This document shows positions 1-9,161 of a DNA stretch of 64,000 nt, one piece after another. The notes beneath the pieces were generated by a model that had not been told where the DNA came from, searched no databases, and saw only the letters and a program-made list of their open reading frames with translations. The DNA is from Actinomycetota bacterium (lineage in GTDB: Bacteria; Actinomycetota; Actinomycetes; S36-B12): contig JAUSNB010000015.1 of the NCBI GenBank assembly GCA_030645615.1, positions 250,035 to 314,034 on the forward strand, read 5' to 3'. The stretch's first letter is position 1. Each line of letters begins with the position of its first letter. The position numbers were made by a program, and so were the translations under genes.

Positions 1-1206
1 CGCGGCGCCTACGACACCCGTGTGCTCGGGGTCGGTTCGGAGGAGTTCAAGAGGGTCGTCTCCGCTTCCGCAACGGTGTTCGCGGCCGTCGCCGTCGTCG
101 CCTTCGCGCTGAAGCTCGACCTGTCCCGCGGCTTCGTCCTCATCACGTTCGCCGTGGGGATGCTTCTGCTCCTGTGCGTCCGCTGGGGCCTGCGATCCTG
201 GCTGCGGCACGAGCGTAGGTACGGGCACTTCCTGCACCGGACCGTCGTCATCGGCGCCGAGCCGATGCGCGGCGAGATCGTCGACATGCTCGACAGGGAC
301 CCGGTCGCGGGCTTCACGGTCGTCGACGTCATCGAGGAACCGGACACCCACGAGGACGAGGCCGTCCTGGATTCGTGGCTCGACGAGGTCATGGCGCGGA
401 TCTCGCTGCAGGACGCGGACACCGTCGCGGTCGCAGGTTCGCCGACCATGGGGCAGGACGTCGTCCAGCGACTGGCCTGGCGGCTGGAGGGACCGCGCGT
501 CGACCTCCTCGTGGCCCCCACGATCGGTGACGTCGCCGGGCCGCGCGTGACCATGCGCATGGCCGCCGACCTCCCGCTCCTGCACCTCGACGAGCCGCAC
601 CTCACCGGCCCCAAGCGCGCCATCAAGCGGGCGCTCGACATCGGCGCGGGCGTTCTGCTGTTCGTGCTCTTCCTCCCCTTCATGGTGGTCGCCGCCATCG
701 GCGTGTGGGTCAGCAGCCGCGGGCCCGTGTTCTATGTCCAGGAGCGGGTCGGCCGTGGCGGCCAGATCATCTCGGTGCCCAAGTTCCGCACGATGTACAC
801 CGGCGCCGACAAGCTCCGCGACGAGGTGATCGGCCGGCCCGACGGGGCGATCCTCGACCGGTACCGGGGCGACCCCCGGATCACCCCCTTCGGGCGGATC
901 CTGCGCCGGTGGTCGATCGACGAGACGCCGCAGGTGCTCAATGTCATCATCGGCTCGATGTCGCTCGTCGGCCCCCGGCCGGTGCTCGTCGACGAGATGC
1001 CGCTGCTCGGCGATGCCGATCATCGACGGCACCTCACCAAGCCAGGGCTCACGGGGCTGTGGCAGGTCTCCGGGCGCAAGTCGGTCGACTGGGAGGAGCG
1101 CATGCGCCTCGATCTGGACTACGTCGAGCACTGGTCGCCTGCCCTGGACCTGGTGATCGTCGCGAAGACGATCAAGGTCGTCCTCGTGGGGAACGGCGCG
1201 TACTAG
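1..1206 (+). CDS. Polyprenyl glycosylphosphotransferase (priming sugar transferase), 5' end cut by window
   Basis: This enzyme transfers a sugar-1-phosphate from a nucleotide sugar to undecaprenyl phosphate, the first step of surface polysaccharide assembly at the inner face of the membrane. The reading frame is open from base 1 and begins with RGAYDTR, so the true start lies upstream; 401 residues are visible. Two hydrophobic segments (about bases 60-190) are the last of the usual N-terminal helices, followed by a nucleotide-binding-like region. From about base 610 comes the bacterial sugar transferase domain: a membrane-inserting helix, the KFRTM motif, DPRITPFGRILRRWSIDE, the VGPRP motif and a C-terminal NGAY end typical of the family. 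It is the natural initiator for chains built by the downstream glycosyltransferases. The sugar specificity cannot be read from the sequence. Confidence 0.93.
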   Translation, partial: RGAYDTRVLGVGSEEFKRVVSASATVFAAVAVVAFALKLDLSRGFVLITFAVGMLLLLCVRWGLRSWLRHERRYGHFLHRTVVIGAEPMRGEIVDMLDRDPVAGFTVVDVIEEPDTHEDEAVLDSWLDEVMARISLQDADTVAVAGSPTMGQDVVQRLAWRLEGPRVDLLVAPTIGDVAGPRVTMRMAADLPLLHLDEPHLTGPKRAIKRALDIGAGVLLFVLFLPFMVVAAIGVWVSSRGPVFYVQERVGRGGQIISVPKFRTMYTGADKLRDEVIGRPDGAILDRYRGDPRITPFGRILRRWSIDETPQVLNVIIGSMSLVGPRPVLVDEMPLLGDADHRRHLTKPGLTGLWQVSGRKSVDWEERMRLDLDYVEHWSPALDLVIVAKTIKVVLVGNGAY

Positions 1207-1244
1207 GGGCTGTTTCGGTCGCGGGTCGGCGGGCTGTGGATATC

Positions 1245-1250
1245 TATACT
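1245..1250 (+). promoter_or_regulatory. -10 box TATACT, leaderless promoter for DUF4012 gene
   Basis: TATACT matches the -10 consensus at five of six bases and ends 6 nt before the GTG at 1257. No Shine-Dalgarno sequence fits in that gap, so the transcript would start at or next to the start codon. No convincing -35 box is seen. Confidence 0.5.
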
Positions 1251-1256
1251 CCCTGA

Positions 1257-3197
1257 GTGACCCTGAGCCGCACGCGCCTCGTGCTCGGGGGGCTGGCAGT
1301 GGCACTTGTCGGCGGGTTCGTCTTCTGGCTGCAGGCGGGCGTCCTGTACTCGGTGGGCACGCTGGCGTGGGGCGGCTGGGGTCTGCAGTCGCACTTGAGC
1401 GGCGCGGCCGAAACGGTCCTGTCCGGCGACTACGACATCGCCGGCTCGGAGTACGCCTTGGCGGTCGCCTCGTCCGACCAGCTCGCCCGATCGGTCGGGA
1501 CGACCCAACTGGACCTCATCGGGCTGCTGCCCGGACTCGATACAGCGGTGGGCAACTGGCGTCTTGCAGCGTCGGCGGCAGACGACATCACGTCGGCGAC
1601 CGGCGGGCTGCTGGCCCTCTATGGGGACCTGTCCGGGAAGGGTGGCGGTCCCAAGATCTTCAGCGACGGGGCCATCGACCTGGCCCGGCTGAACGACCTT
1701 CCGCAGCGAGTGGGGCAGGTCGTGGCCAGCCTGGCCGGCGCCGAGCGTGACCTCGACGCGGTGCGGGCCGAGAGTCAACCGGCCGCGCTCCTGGACCGGA
1801 TCCGCGACCGGGCCCTTGCCGAGATGGCGCCACTTCAGGAGGGGATCGGGGCCCTCGAGCGCATCGCCCCCGTCCTGCCCGATGCGCTCGGGGCGAATGG
1901 CGTGCGCCGCTATCTCGTCGCCATCGGCAACCAGGCCGAGATGCGCGCGTCCGGCGGGGCCCCGCTCACCCTTGTCCTGGTGGAGTTCAACGAGGGACGC
2001 ATCTCGATCCCGATCAAGGGGCAGACCAGCACCCAGCTGTTCCCGCCGCTGAACGCGCCAGTCTCGTGGTGGGGCCCGGCGTCGAACCCCTTCTTCCAGG
2101 GCAACCCGCGCAACGCACCGTTCGTGGTGACGAACACCCATCCGAACCTGCTCTTCTCGGCGAAGGAGATGGCGGGCGCGTGGGAGGGCGGGCAGTACCC
2201 GCCGGTGGACGGAGTGATCACGGCCGACCTGACCGCCATCGCGGCGGTGCTGGACGCGACCGGCCCGATCGAGTCGTCGGCCTACGGGACGGTCGACGGG
2301 TCCCAGCTCGGCCAGATCCTTCTGATCGATGCGTACGCCGACTTCGGGCAGGAGGAGTCCGCCGAGCGCCAGCAGGCGAACCAGCAGTTGCTCGACGACC
2401 TGCTGGCCAAGTTGCTGTCCGGCGACGACCTGGTGTCCGCGGCACAGGCGATGGCCAGCACGGCACCTGGACGCCACGTGCAGCTATGGATGCGCAACGC
2501 GGAGCTCGAGGCCTTGGCCATCGAGAGCGGGGCGGCAGGGGTCGTCGACGATCCCGACACCGGCGACTGGTCGGCGCTCTACACGCAGAACGGAAACCAG
2601 AGCAAGGTCGACGTCTTCCAGCAGCGCAACGTCCTGGTGACCGCGCAGGTGGCCGCCGACGGGTCCGCTCGCGTGACCCAGCAACTCACCGTCACGAACG
2701 CCACGCCTCCTGACCGGCCCGCGGAAGGCAGTCTCGGGCGCATCGGCTACGAGACGATGTGGCTCAAGAACGCGTACCTCATGTACGTGCCGGATGCCGC
2801 GTTGGACTACACGGCCGCCTACCCCTCCGACTTCGCAGTCCGGCCATTCCAGGGCCATCCGCAGCTAGGCCGAGGCTGGGTCGAGGACGGCTTCGGGCAC
2901 CGCCTGATCCGGATCGTGGGCTGGACCGAACCGGGCGGCCAGAGCTCGGTGTCGGTCTCCTATCGCCTGCCTGCCGGGACCTTCTCGGGGCCGACCTCGT
3001 CGGAACTGGAGTACACCCTGCAGGCCGAGCCGCAGGCGCTGTGGGTGAACTCCGTCATCACCGTTCAGGTCACGGCGCCGGAGGGATGGCTGCCGATCGA
3101 GGAGCCGGGCATGAAGGTTCAAGGCTCCACGGCCACCGTGAGCGCCGTGCAGTCGGCACCGGTCAACGCGGCGATCACGTTCGAGCGCACCCCGTGA
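1257..3197 (+). CDS. DUF4012 domain-containing membrane-anchored protein
   Basis: This 646-residue protein has one N-terminal transmembrane helix (residues 7-30) and a large domain predicted to lie outside the membrane. The segment RRYLVAIGNQAEMRASGG at about residues 216-233 matches the signature of the DUF4012 family, which recurs in actinobacterial polysaccharide loci; its biochemical role is unknown. The C-terminal third (from about residue 450) is predicted beta-rich, without a recognised domain. The GTG start is supported by a TATACT -10 box 6 nt upstream. The next gene overlaps its stop codon as GTGA, so the two are translationally coupled. A cell-surface or periplasmic scaffold role is possible but is only an inference. 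Confidence 0.85.
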   Translation: MTLSRTRLVLGGLAVALVGGFVFWLQAGVLYSVGTLAWGGWGLQSHLSGAAETVLSGDYDIAGSEYALAVASSDQLARSVGTTQLDLIGLLPGLDTAVGNWRLAASAADDITSATGGLLALYGDLSGKGGGPKIFSDGAIDLARLNDLPQRVGQVVASLAGAERDLDAVRAESQPAALLDRIRDRALAEMAPLQEGIGALERIAPVLPDALGANGVRRYLVAIGNQAEMRASGGAPLTLVLVEFNEGRISIPIKGQTSTQLFPPLNAPVSWWGPASNPFFQGNPRNAPFVVTNTHPNLLFSAKEMAGAWEGGQYPPVDGVITADLTAIAAVLDATGPIESSAYGTVDGSQLGQILLIDAYADFGQEESAERQQANQQLLDDLLAKLLSGDDLVSAAQAMASTAPGRHVQLWMRNAELEALAIESGAAGVVDDPDTGDWSALYTQNGNQSKVDVFQQRNVLVTAQVAADGSARVTQQLTVTNATPPDRPAEGSLGRIGYETMWLKNAYLMYVPDAALDYTAAYPSDFAVRPFQGHPQLGRGWVEDGFGHRLIRIVGWTEPGGQSSVSVSYRLPAGTFSGPTSSELEYTLQAEPQALWVNSVITVQVTAPEGWLPIEEPGMKVQGSTATVSAVQSAPVNAAITFERTP

Positions 3198-5140
3198 CGC
3201 GTCCTCTGGGCATCATGCTCGCGGCCGTGGTGGCCAGCGTGGCACTGCTGTGGCTGGTCCCGCCGGTCGGTTTCGCGGCCGCCATCCTCGTGCTCGTCCT
3301 CATCCCGCCGTGGGGTCGCAGCCTCGCCGAGCGAGCGGTCATCAGCGGGGTCGTCGTCGTCGGGGTCGTGGCGGCTCTCGTCCCGCGGGCGGGGCCGACC
3401 CCTGTCACGGCGGAGTCAGCCAAGGTGCTGCTCACCCTCGTCGTCATCGGGTCGGTCGCGCTGCGGTTGGTGCCAGCCCTGCGGAACTCGCCGATTCCTC
3501 GCCCGGCATTGCCCGACGCGCTGGTGCTCGCCCTCGGCGTTGCCTCGGGCTGGTGGCTGGCCTCGGCCTACGTAGGCCGCGCCGCCGCCGACATCGTGAG
3601 CGGCCTGTATTTCAGCGGGTGGGACAACCAGGCGCATTTCACCACCTTCGCGAATACCTACGAGGTGGGGAGCACGACGTGGCCGACGGCTGGCGGCGGG
3701 ATCGCCTGGAACCAGTGGTACCCGTCCTTGCACACCACCGTCTGGGCCCTGGCCGAACTGGCTTCCAGCGCGGGCGGCAGCCTGCTGTCGCGCGCCGACC
3801 TGCTGTGGCCCTACGTGCTGTGGAGCGCAACGAGTTTCGCCCTGTGCCTTGCCGCCCTGGCGTGGGTGGCCGGCGACCTCGCCGCGCGGTTCGCCAAGCC
3901 GGGTAGTGCCTGGGCACGCCCACTCGCCATCGGGGCGTTCGCGGTGTTCGGCCTCCTTGGCAGCCCGGCCTTCCTGTTCAACGCCGGCTTCACCAACTTC
4001 ATGATGGGCGTGACGGTCGTCGTCGTCGTGTCCTACTTGAGCGCGCGCAACCTCGGCTCGGCGCGGCGACTGGGCTGGTTCCTCGTGCCGCTCGGGGCAT
4101 GGGCGGTGGTCGGCCTGTGGACCCCCCTTGCGCTCGGCCTGGTCCCGGCCGGCGTCGTCGTCCTGATTGCGCTGCTGCGCCATCGGCGTTGGGCGGGACT
4201 CTCGTGGCTGGGGCTGACGCTGCTCCTTGCCGCATTCCTCGTGACGACCCAGACCGCGGCGATCCTGGGCGTCGAGCCCGGCCAGTCCTCCGGGGACTTC
4301 ACCAACGAGCTCGGTGCCGTGAGCACGGGCATGGTCCCGTTCAACGTCATGGCCGCAATGCTGGCAGCGGTCGTGATCGCGATCACGGTCGTGGTCCTTG
4401 CCCGGCAGCGCCGCTGGCCGCTGGCCGCCGCGATCGGGGGGCCGTCGCTGGGGTCAGCGCTGATCGCGCTGGTCTTCGTACCCGCGGCCGACGCGGCGGG
4501 CATCGGGCGCCTCGAGTCGTACTACGTGCTCAAGGGACTGGACGGCCTGCTGGTCTGCGCCGCTCCCGTGCTCGCCGCTGCCGCTGCCGCCGGCCTGTGC
4601 CGCGCACTCGACGGACTCGACCGGCCCGGGCGCTGGCTGGCTGCTGCGGCTGCGGGCCTGGTCCTGGTGGCACTCTTCGGCTTTGCCGGACCGCTGGTGC
4701 CGATGTCGCCGGGCACCCCGGTGGCGGCTGGGGTGCAGGCGGGGGCGGACCGGACCCGGGGTGCCGGGGATCTCGTGGGCGTAGCGATCGTCGATGCCGC
4801 TGCCTCCGCACGGCCCTATCCCGAGTTCACGACGGTGCTGTGGGACGGCGCTGGCCAGTTGCCCAACCTGTGGGTGTCGTCGTTGCACGGTGTGCCGTCC
4901 AAGGCGGACAACCTCTTCTACTCCGGTATGCCGCCGTTCCCGTACGACACGGTGAAGACCCTTGGATACGCGGACTTGAGCCTGAGCCTGGATCCGACCT
5001 TGAGGCTGGCGATGCTCTGGTTCCGACCGTCCTCCGGTGAGGCCCTCGACACGTATGCGGCCAATCGTGACGACGGCCGTGCTGTCAGCGTCCGCGTGCC
5101 CATGGGCGCCAACGCGATGTGCCCCGAATGCCTGTCGTGA
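3194..5140 (+). CDS. Polytopic membrane protein, probable GT-C-type glycosyltransferase
   Basis: The 648-residue protein is almost entirely hydrophobic, with about a dozen predicted membrane helices and a short soluble tail. After the first few helices there is an acidic external loop, SGWDNQAHF at about residues 138-146, followed by NQWYPSLHTTVWALAEL. An acidic residue in that position is where GT-C enzymes keep their catalytic Asp. GT-C enzymes use polyprenyl-phosphate sugars on the outer face of the membrane. The GTG start overlaps the previous stop as GTGA, and the frame stays open far upstream, but that upstream part is a shadow of the preceding gene. The precise family is not recognised. 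A non-enzymatic membrane protein remains possible. Confidence 0.7.
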   Translation: MTRPLGIMLAAVVASVALLWLVPPVGFAAAILVLVLIPPWGRSLAERAVISGVVVVGVVAALVPRAGPTPVTAESAKVLLTLVVIGSVALRLVPALRNSPIPRPALPDALVLALGVASGWWLASAYVGRAAADIVSGLYFSGWDNQAHFTTFANTYEVGSTTWPTAGGGIAWNQWYPSLHTTVWALAELASSAGGSLLSRADLLWPYVLWSATSFALCLAALAWVAGDLAARFAKPGSAWARPLAIGAFAVFGLLGSPAFLFNAGFTNFMMGVTVVVVVSYLSARNLGSARRLGWFLVPLGAWAVVGLWTPLALGLVPAGVVVLIALLRHRRWAGLSWLGLTLLLAAFLVTTQTAAILGVEPGQSSGDFTNELGAVSTGMVPFNVMAAMLAAVVIAITVVVLARQRRWPLAAAIGGPSLGSALIALVFVPAADAAGIGRLESYYVLKGLDGLLVCAAPVLAAAAAAGLCRALDGLDRPGRWLAAAAAGLVLVALFGFAGPLVPMSPGTPVAAGVQAGADRTRGAGDLVGVAIVDAAASARPYPEFTTVLWDGAGQLPNLWVSSLHGVPSKADNLFYSGMPPFPYDTVKTLGYADLSLSLDPTLRLAMLWFRPSSGEALDTYAANRDDGRAVSVRVPMGANAMCPECLS

Positions 5141-7410
5141 GCCGAGTGCGCGCCGTGAGCCGCCCGGCCTTGCGGGCCAGCGCGTGGGCGTGCGTTCTCG
5201 TGCTCGCCGCCACGATGCTTCCCGTGCCCGGTGCGCAGGCAGTGGAGCAGGCGCCGCGCCTGCCGTCACTGCCGACCGTCCCCGAATCGGGCAAGATCCC
5301 GGCCACGCCGCGCTCCGTGCCCGCTGCCGGATCGGCCGGGACGGGCCGCTGGACCGTATGGTCCGGCGGTGTCGGCCGCAACGCCGGAACAGTCACCTCG
5401 ATGGTGCCCGGTGGCGGGGTGGCACTGCTCGCCGACTGGAATGGCGACGGCTTGGCCACGCCGGGCCGCTATGACAGCGGTCAATGGTTCATCACCAACG
5501 CCGCCGCGGGCCAGCCCGGCTGGGAGGCCAAGGCCTCGTTCGGCGGCAGCCCCGGGGACATCCCCGTGGTCGCCCAGCTTCGCCGGCGCGGCCCGGCGAA
5601 GCTGGGGATCTTCCGAGCAGGCACGTGGCTGTGGCAGGGGCCGGATGGCAAGGTGGCCAGGACCGACCAGTTCGGGGCGGTGGGCGACCTGCCGATCGTG
5701 GGGGACTGGGACGGCGATGGCCGCGACGATCTCGGGGTGGTTCGTGGGACCACCTGGATCCTGCGGATCACGGGTGTTCGCAACCGGCCCGGCTTCCTGG
5801 GCAAGGCCCTGGACGTCACCGTCGACCGGTCGGTCCGCGCGGCTGTCGTGCAGTTCCCGTTCGGGGCCGCGGGCGACGTGCCCGTTGTCGGCGACTGGGA
5901 CGGTGACGGCCGCGATGATCCCGGGGTGGTGCGGAGCCGCCGCGAATGGATCCTCAGCGAGGGCCTGAAGCACGTGCGGCGCACATCATCGCAATCGCAT
6001 CAACTGGTCGACGGAGAGGTCCCCCTCGTCGGTTCGCGGGTCACGGCCGTGTCGGGCTGCCCGACCGCTACCCGCAAGGGGGAGCGTTACGGCAGGGCCG
6101 CCGCGAAGAAGGCGGAGCCGGCGCTCACGCCGAAGGGCACGCTCGGGATCGCTGGGAACGCCGAGATCCTCGCCACGGTCCAGGACAGCCTGCGCTACGT
6201 GGTGACGAACGACCTCACCGCCCGGCTGCGTGCGCGCGTCGACCGTCCGTACTACGACCCGCTGAGCACGCACCGGACCCAGGAAGAATCCGTGCGCCGG
6301 TCAGCCAACGCCGCGCTGGCGGCCGCGATCATGCTGACGACGACCTCGTGGAGCGACGAGAACGGCATCTCCCGCCAGCAGTTGCTCGACTACGCACGCT
6401 GGCACATCCGATCGTTGGCCTGCGAGCACGGGGCCATCACGCCGGGCGGCTGGGGCAACGGCTGGCAGTCAGCGCTCTGGGCGGTCACGGCCGGCCAGGC
6501 CGGATGGCTGCTGTGGCCGGACCTCTCCAAGCAGGAGCGGGCCTACGTCGCGGCCATGGTCGTCAGCGAGGCCGACTACGCCGTGGCCCGCGGCCCGCGG
6601 TACTTCCGCAACCGGCTCGGGCAGGAGCTCACCCCAGGCGACTCGCAATCGGACGAGGTGTCCTGGGACCTGATGGCGCCCGCCCTCGCGCTGGCGATGA
6701 TGCCGCGGCACGACCACGCCGCGCGCTGGCGCAACTCGCTCATCGCGATGGCGATCGCCGCGTTCGCGCGACCGGATGACCTGCACCGGCCGCAGGTGTA
6801 CAACGGGGTCCGGCTGGACATCCGGCTCCCAGGGACGAACGCGAACGAGGACGGCACGGTCACCAATCACGGCATCGTGAATCCCGACTACATCCAGAAC
6901 GTGCAGCACCTGTGGTGGGCGGCGAGCCTGCTGCGGTCCGGCGGGCAGCCGGTGCCCGAGGCACTGTTCCTGAACGCGGACATCGTGTACCGGGCGCTGG
7001 CCGTCGTCGAGTTTCCGTCGCCACCCTATGCGGCGCCCGGCGGCACGGTCTACCAGCCGCTCGGCCAGATCTACTACCCGATGGGCGTGAGCTGGGGGGT
7101 GCGCCGTCCGGCCACGTTCGTGGGGGTCGACGCCTTCGCGAATGCCTACGCCGCGGCCGATGTGCGCGCGGCGGAGTTCCTGGCCGCGCATGCGGCCGAC
7201 ACGCGGGCCTTGCAGCTGCGCTGGACGGACGGGCATATCTACGCGGACGGGCCGGCGGAGGACTCCTACCGGCTAGGCCGCGAGGAGTACGCGCTCCAGC
7301 AACTGGCGCTGGCCTGGTGGGCTGGCGCGGTGAAGGACGGGTTGCGCATGCGGGTGGATACCGCCGCCTACCGTGGGATCAGCCTCGGAAACGGGACGCC
7401 AATTCCGTGA
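5128..7410 (+). CDS. Secreted protein: DxDxDG (FG-GAP-like) repeats fused to lyase-like alpha/alpha toroid
   Basis: A signal peptide covers roughly residues 1-38, with a hydrophobic core AWACVLVLAATMLP and an AQA cleavage site. Residues about 85-270 hold four related repeats. Three carry a calcium-loop motif (DWNGDG, then DWDGDGRDD twice), and one, near residue 150, is degenerate. The last 450 residues are helical, with LSTHRTQEESVRRSANAALAAA, GGWGNGWQS and NEDGTVTNHGI segments resembling the alpha/alpha-toroid of polysaccharide lyases (heparinase or alginate lyase superfamily). A role in trimming or binding the exported glycan is inferred. The start is uncertain: ATG 5128 was chosen, but GTG 5119 and GTG 5137 (GTGA overlap with the previous stop) are alternatives. 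The 3' end overlaps convergent rmlC by 32 bp. Confidence 0.72.
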   Translation: MPVVSRVRAVSRPALRASAWACVLVLAATMLPVPGAQAVEQAPRLPSLPTVPESGKIPATPRSVPAAGSAGTGRWTVWSGGVGRNAGTVTSMVPGGGVALLADWNGDGLATPGRYDSGQWFITNAAAGQPGWEAKASFGGSPGDIPVVAQLRRRGPAKLGIFRAGTWLWQGPDGKVARTDQFGAVGDLPIVGDWDGDGRDDLGVVRGTTWILRITGVRNRPGFLGKALDVTVDRSVRAAVVQFPFGAAGDVPVVGDWDGDGRDDPGVVRSRREWILSEGLKHVRRTSSQSHQLVDGEVPLVGSRVTAVSGCPTATRKGERYGRAAAKKAEPALTPKGTLGIAGNAEILATVQDSLRYVVTNDLTARLRARVDRPYYDPLSTHRTQEESVRRSANAALAAAIMLTTTSWSDENGISRQQLLDYARWHIRSLACEHGAITPGGWGNGWQSALWAVTAGQAGWLLWPDLSKQERAYVAAMVVSEADYAVARGPRYFRNRLGQELTPGDSQSDEVSWDLMAPALALAMMPRHDHAARWRNSLIAMAIAAFARPDDLHRPQVYNGVRLDIRLPGTNANEDGTVTNHGIVNPDYIQNVQHLWWAASLLRSGGQPVPEALFLNADIVYRALAVVEFPSPPYAAPGGTVYQPLGQIYYPMGVSWGVRRPATFVGVDAFANAYAAADVRAAEFLAAHAADTRALQLRWTDGHIYADGPAEDSYRLGREEYALQQLALAWWAGAVKDGLRMRVDTAAYRGISLGNGTPIP

Positions 7411-7987
7411 CGTGCGCCCGGCAGTCGGCGTAGTAGGGCAGGAGTCCGTCGGCCCGCGCTGACGCGAACGTGGGCGCTGAGTCGTCCTTCGGCGACAAGG
7501 TGAGCTCGCCATCCGGCCACGGCAGGCCGAGGTCGGGATCGAGCGGATGGATTCCGTGCTCCCGGGCGGGCGCGTAAGGCTCCGAGCACAGGTAGCCGAC
7601 GGTGGCCGACTCGGACAGCGCGCAGAAGGCGTGGCCTAGTCCCTCGGCGATGTAGAGGGCGGATCGTCCCGCATCGTCGAGTTCCACGGCGTCGTACGCG
7701 CCGAAGGTTGGCGACCCGACCCTGATGTCGACGACGACGTCGACTATGCGGCCCTGCAGGCACTGCACGTACTTGGCCTGCCCCGGGGGCACATCGGCGA
7801 AGTGGATGCCTCGCACCGTTCCGCGACGAGAGACCGAGATGTTCATCTGCTGGACCGACAGCGCATGGCCGACGGCATCATTGAAGGCCGACGCCGCGAA
7901 GGACTCCAGGAAGACGCCGCGCTCATCGGGTCGCAAGACCGGCTCGAACAGCCACACGCCTTCGATCGACAGTGGCTGGACCCGCAC
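7379..7987 (-). CDS. rmlC: dTDP-4-dehydrorhamnose 3,5-epimerase
   Basis: RmlC epimerises C3 and C5 of dTDP-4-keto-6-deoxyglucose in dTDP-L-rhamnose synthesis. The 202-residue length fits the family. The cupin core shows GTVRGIHF with the catalytic His at residue 62, QAKYVQCLQGRIVDVVVDIR, and the later segment GLGHAFCAL. The GTG start has a TAACCT box 6 nt upstream and no ribosome binding site, consistent with leaderless transcription. It is a single-gene unit on the minus strand. rmlA lies 14 kb away and no rmlB or rmlD is in the window, so the pathway must be completed elsewhere. Identification is firm. Confidence 0.93.
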   Translation of the reverse strand: MRVQPLSIEGVWLFEPVLRPDERGVFLESFAASAFNDAVGHALSVQQMNISVSRRGTVRGIHFADVPPGQAKYVQCLQGRIVDVVVDIRVGSPTFGAYDAVELDDAGRSALYIAEGLGHAFCALSESATVGYLCSEPYAPAREHGIHPLDPDLGLPWPDGELTLSPKDDSAPTFASARADGLLPYYADCRAHVTELASRFRG

Positions 7988-7993
7988 GTTGGG

Positions 7994-7999
7994 AGGTTA
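7994..7999 (-). promoter_or_regulatory. rmlC: -10 box TAACCT for rmlC
   Basis: Read on the minus strand, TAACCT ends 6 nt before the GTG at 7987. The arrangement matches the other leaderless starts in the window. Confidence 0.42.
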
Positions 8000-8032
8000 T
8001 CAGTGGCGCGGAGAGGTCCCGGCTGCTCGCAG

Positions 8033-8038
8033 TACGGT
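8033..8038 (+). promoter_or_regulatory. -10 box TACGGT for DUF1972 glycosyltransferase
   Basis: TACGGT ends 6 nt before the ATG at 8045, with no Shine-Dalgarno sequence between. It diverges from the rmlC promoter within a 57-bp intergenic gap. Confidence 0.4.
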
Positions 8039-8044
8039 GGTCGG

Positions 8045-9154
8045 ATGAAGGTCGCCTTGATGGGGACGCGCGGGGTCCCTGCGCGGTACGGCGGCTTCGA
8101 GACCGCCGTCGAGGAGATCGGATCCCGGCTGGTCGAGCGCGGCCACGCGGTCACCGTCTACTGCCGCAATCCCGGCCAGCGGATGCACGAGTACCGCGGG
8201 ATGACGCTCGTCAACGCCCCCGCCGTCCGGCATCGAGTGGCCGAGACTCTGTCGCACACGGCTGCGAGCACCGTGCACGCCGTCGTGCGCGATCGACCCG
8301 ACGCGGCCATCGTCATGAACGCCGGCAATGCCCCCTTCCTGAAGCCGTTGCGCCTGGCCGGGATACCTGCGGCTGTGCATCTCGACGGGCTGGAGTCGAA
8401 GCGGGAGAAGTGGCGCGGCGCGGGCGCGGCCTACTACCGCTGGGCCGAGCGCGCTGCCGTGGCGTGGGGGCAGGAGGTGATCGCCGACGCACAGGCGATC
8501 GCCGATCACGTGGCGCGTGACTACGGACGTGAATGCGTGGTCATCCCGTATGGCGCGGCGGTCATCCATCCTGGTTCGGGCCGGCTCGCGTCCCTTGGGG
8601 TCGACCCCGGCGGCTATCACCTCCTCGTCGCGCGGTTCGAGCCAGAGAACCACGTGCTCGATGCGGTCAAGGCGTACCGAGCAAGCCGGGAGGTCCGGCC
8701 ACTCGTCGTCGTCGGCAGCGCTCCGTACAGCGACTCGTACGTCGATGCGGTGCACGCCGCCGCCGAGGGCGACGCCCGGATCAGGTTCGTCGGCAGTCTC
8801 TATGACCAGGACCTTCTCGACGAGTTGTACGGGCACGCCGTGGCGTACATCCACGGTCACTCGGTTGGCGGCACCAACCCGTCCTTGCTGCGGGCCATGG
8901 GGGCGGGGGCGCCCGTACTGGCTTTCGACGTCGAGTTCAACCGCGAGGTGACCGACGGACGCGCCTACTTCTGGCGCGACGCCGCGATGCTGACGTCGGT
9001 GTTCGACGACATCGCAGCAGGCTCCGAGGGGACCACCTTGGCGTCCATGTCCACCGACGGACGCGCCCGCATCGCCGGCCATTACCAGTGGGATGCCGTC
9101 ACCGACCAGTACGAGAACTTGCTGCACCGACTGGCCGCGTCGCGGCGGCGGTGA
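8045..9154 (+). CDS. DUF1972/GT4 glycosyltransferase, probable rhamnosyltransferase
   Basis: The 369-residue protein starts with MKVALMGTRGVPARYGGFET, the signature of the DUF1972 N-terminal domain. Members of this group include capsule rhamnosyltransferases of the WchF/Cps2T type. A GT-B fold follows, with donor-site features VVGSAPYSDSY (about residues 220-230) and HSVGGTNPSLLRAMGAGAPV (about 273-292) in place of the usual E-x7-E. The protein is probably cytoplasmic and transfers L-rhamnose from dTDP-rhamnose; the adjacent divergent rmlC supports this, but the donor is inferred. ATG 8045 was chosen because homology begins there and a -10 box sits 6 nt upstream. It pairs with the next gene, 7 nt downstream. 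Confidence 0.88.
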   Translation: MKVALMGTRGVPARYGGFETAVEEIGSRLVERGHAVTVYCRNPGQRMHEYRGMTLVNAPAVRHRVAETLSHTAASTVHAVVRDRPDAAIVMNAGNAPFLKPLRLAGIPAAVHLDGLESKREKWRGAGAAYYRWAERAAVAWGQEVIADAQAIADHVARDYGRECVVIPYGAAVIHPGSGRLASLGVDPGGYHLLVARFEPENHVLDAVKAYRASREVRPLVVVGSAPYSDSYVDAVHAAAEGDARIRFVGSLYDQDLLDELYGHAVAYIHGHSVGGTNPSLLRAMGAGAPVLAFDVEFNREVTDGRAYFWRDAAMLTSVFDDIAAGSEGTTLASMSTDGRARIAGHYQWDAVTDQYENLLHRLAASRRR

Positions 9155-9161
9155 CCGCACC

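Noticed and set aside
1203-2477. 424-codon minus-strand open frame
   Set aside because: It mirrors the DUF4012 gene in another frame and is rich in Arg, Gly and His, with no domain or ribosome binding site.
7997-8003. TTATCAG between rmlC and the DUF1972 gene, identical to one arm of the operator at 20402
   Set aside because: There is only one arm with no inverted partner nearby, so it is probably a chance match.
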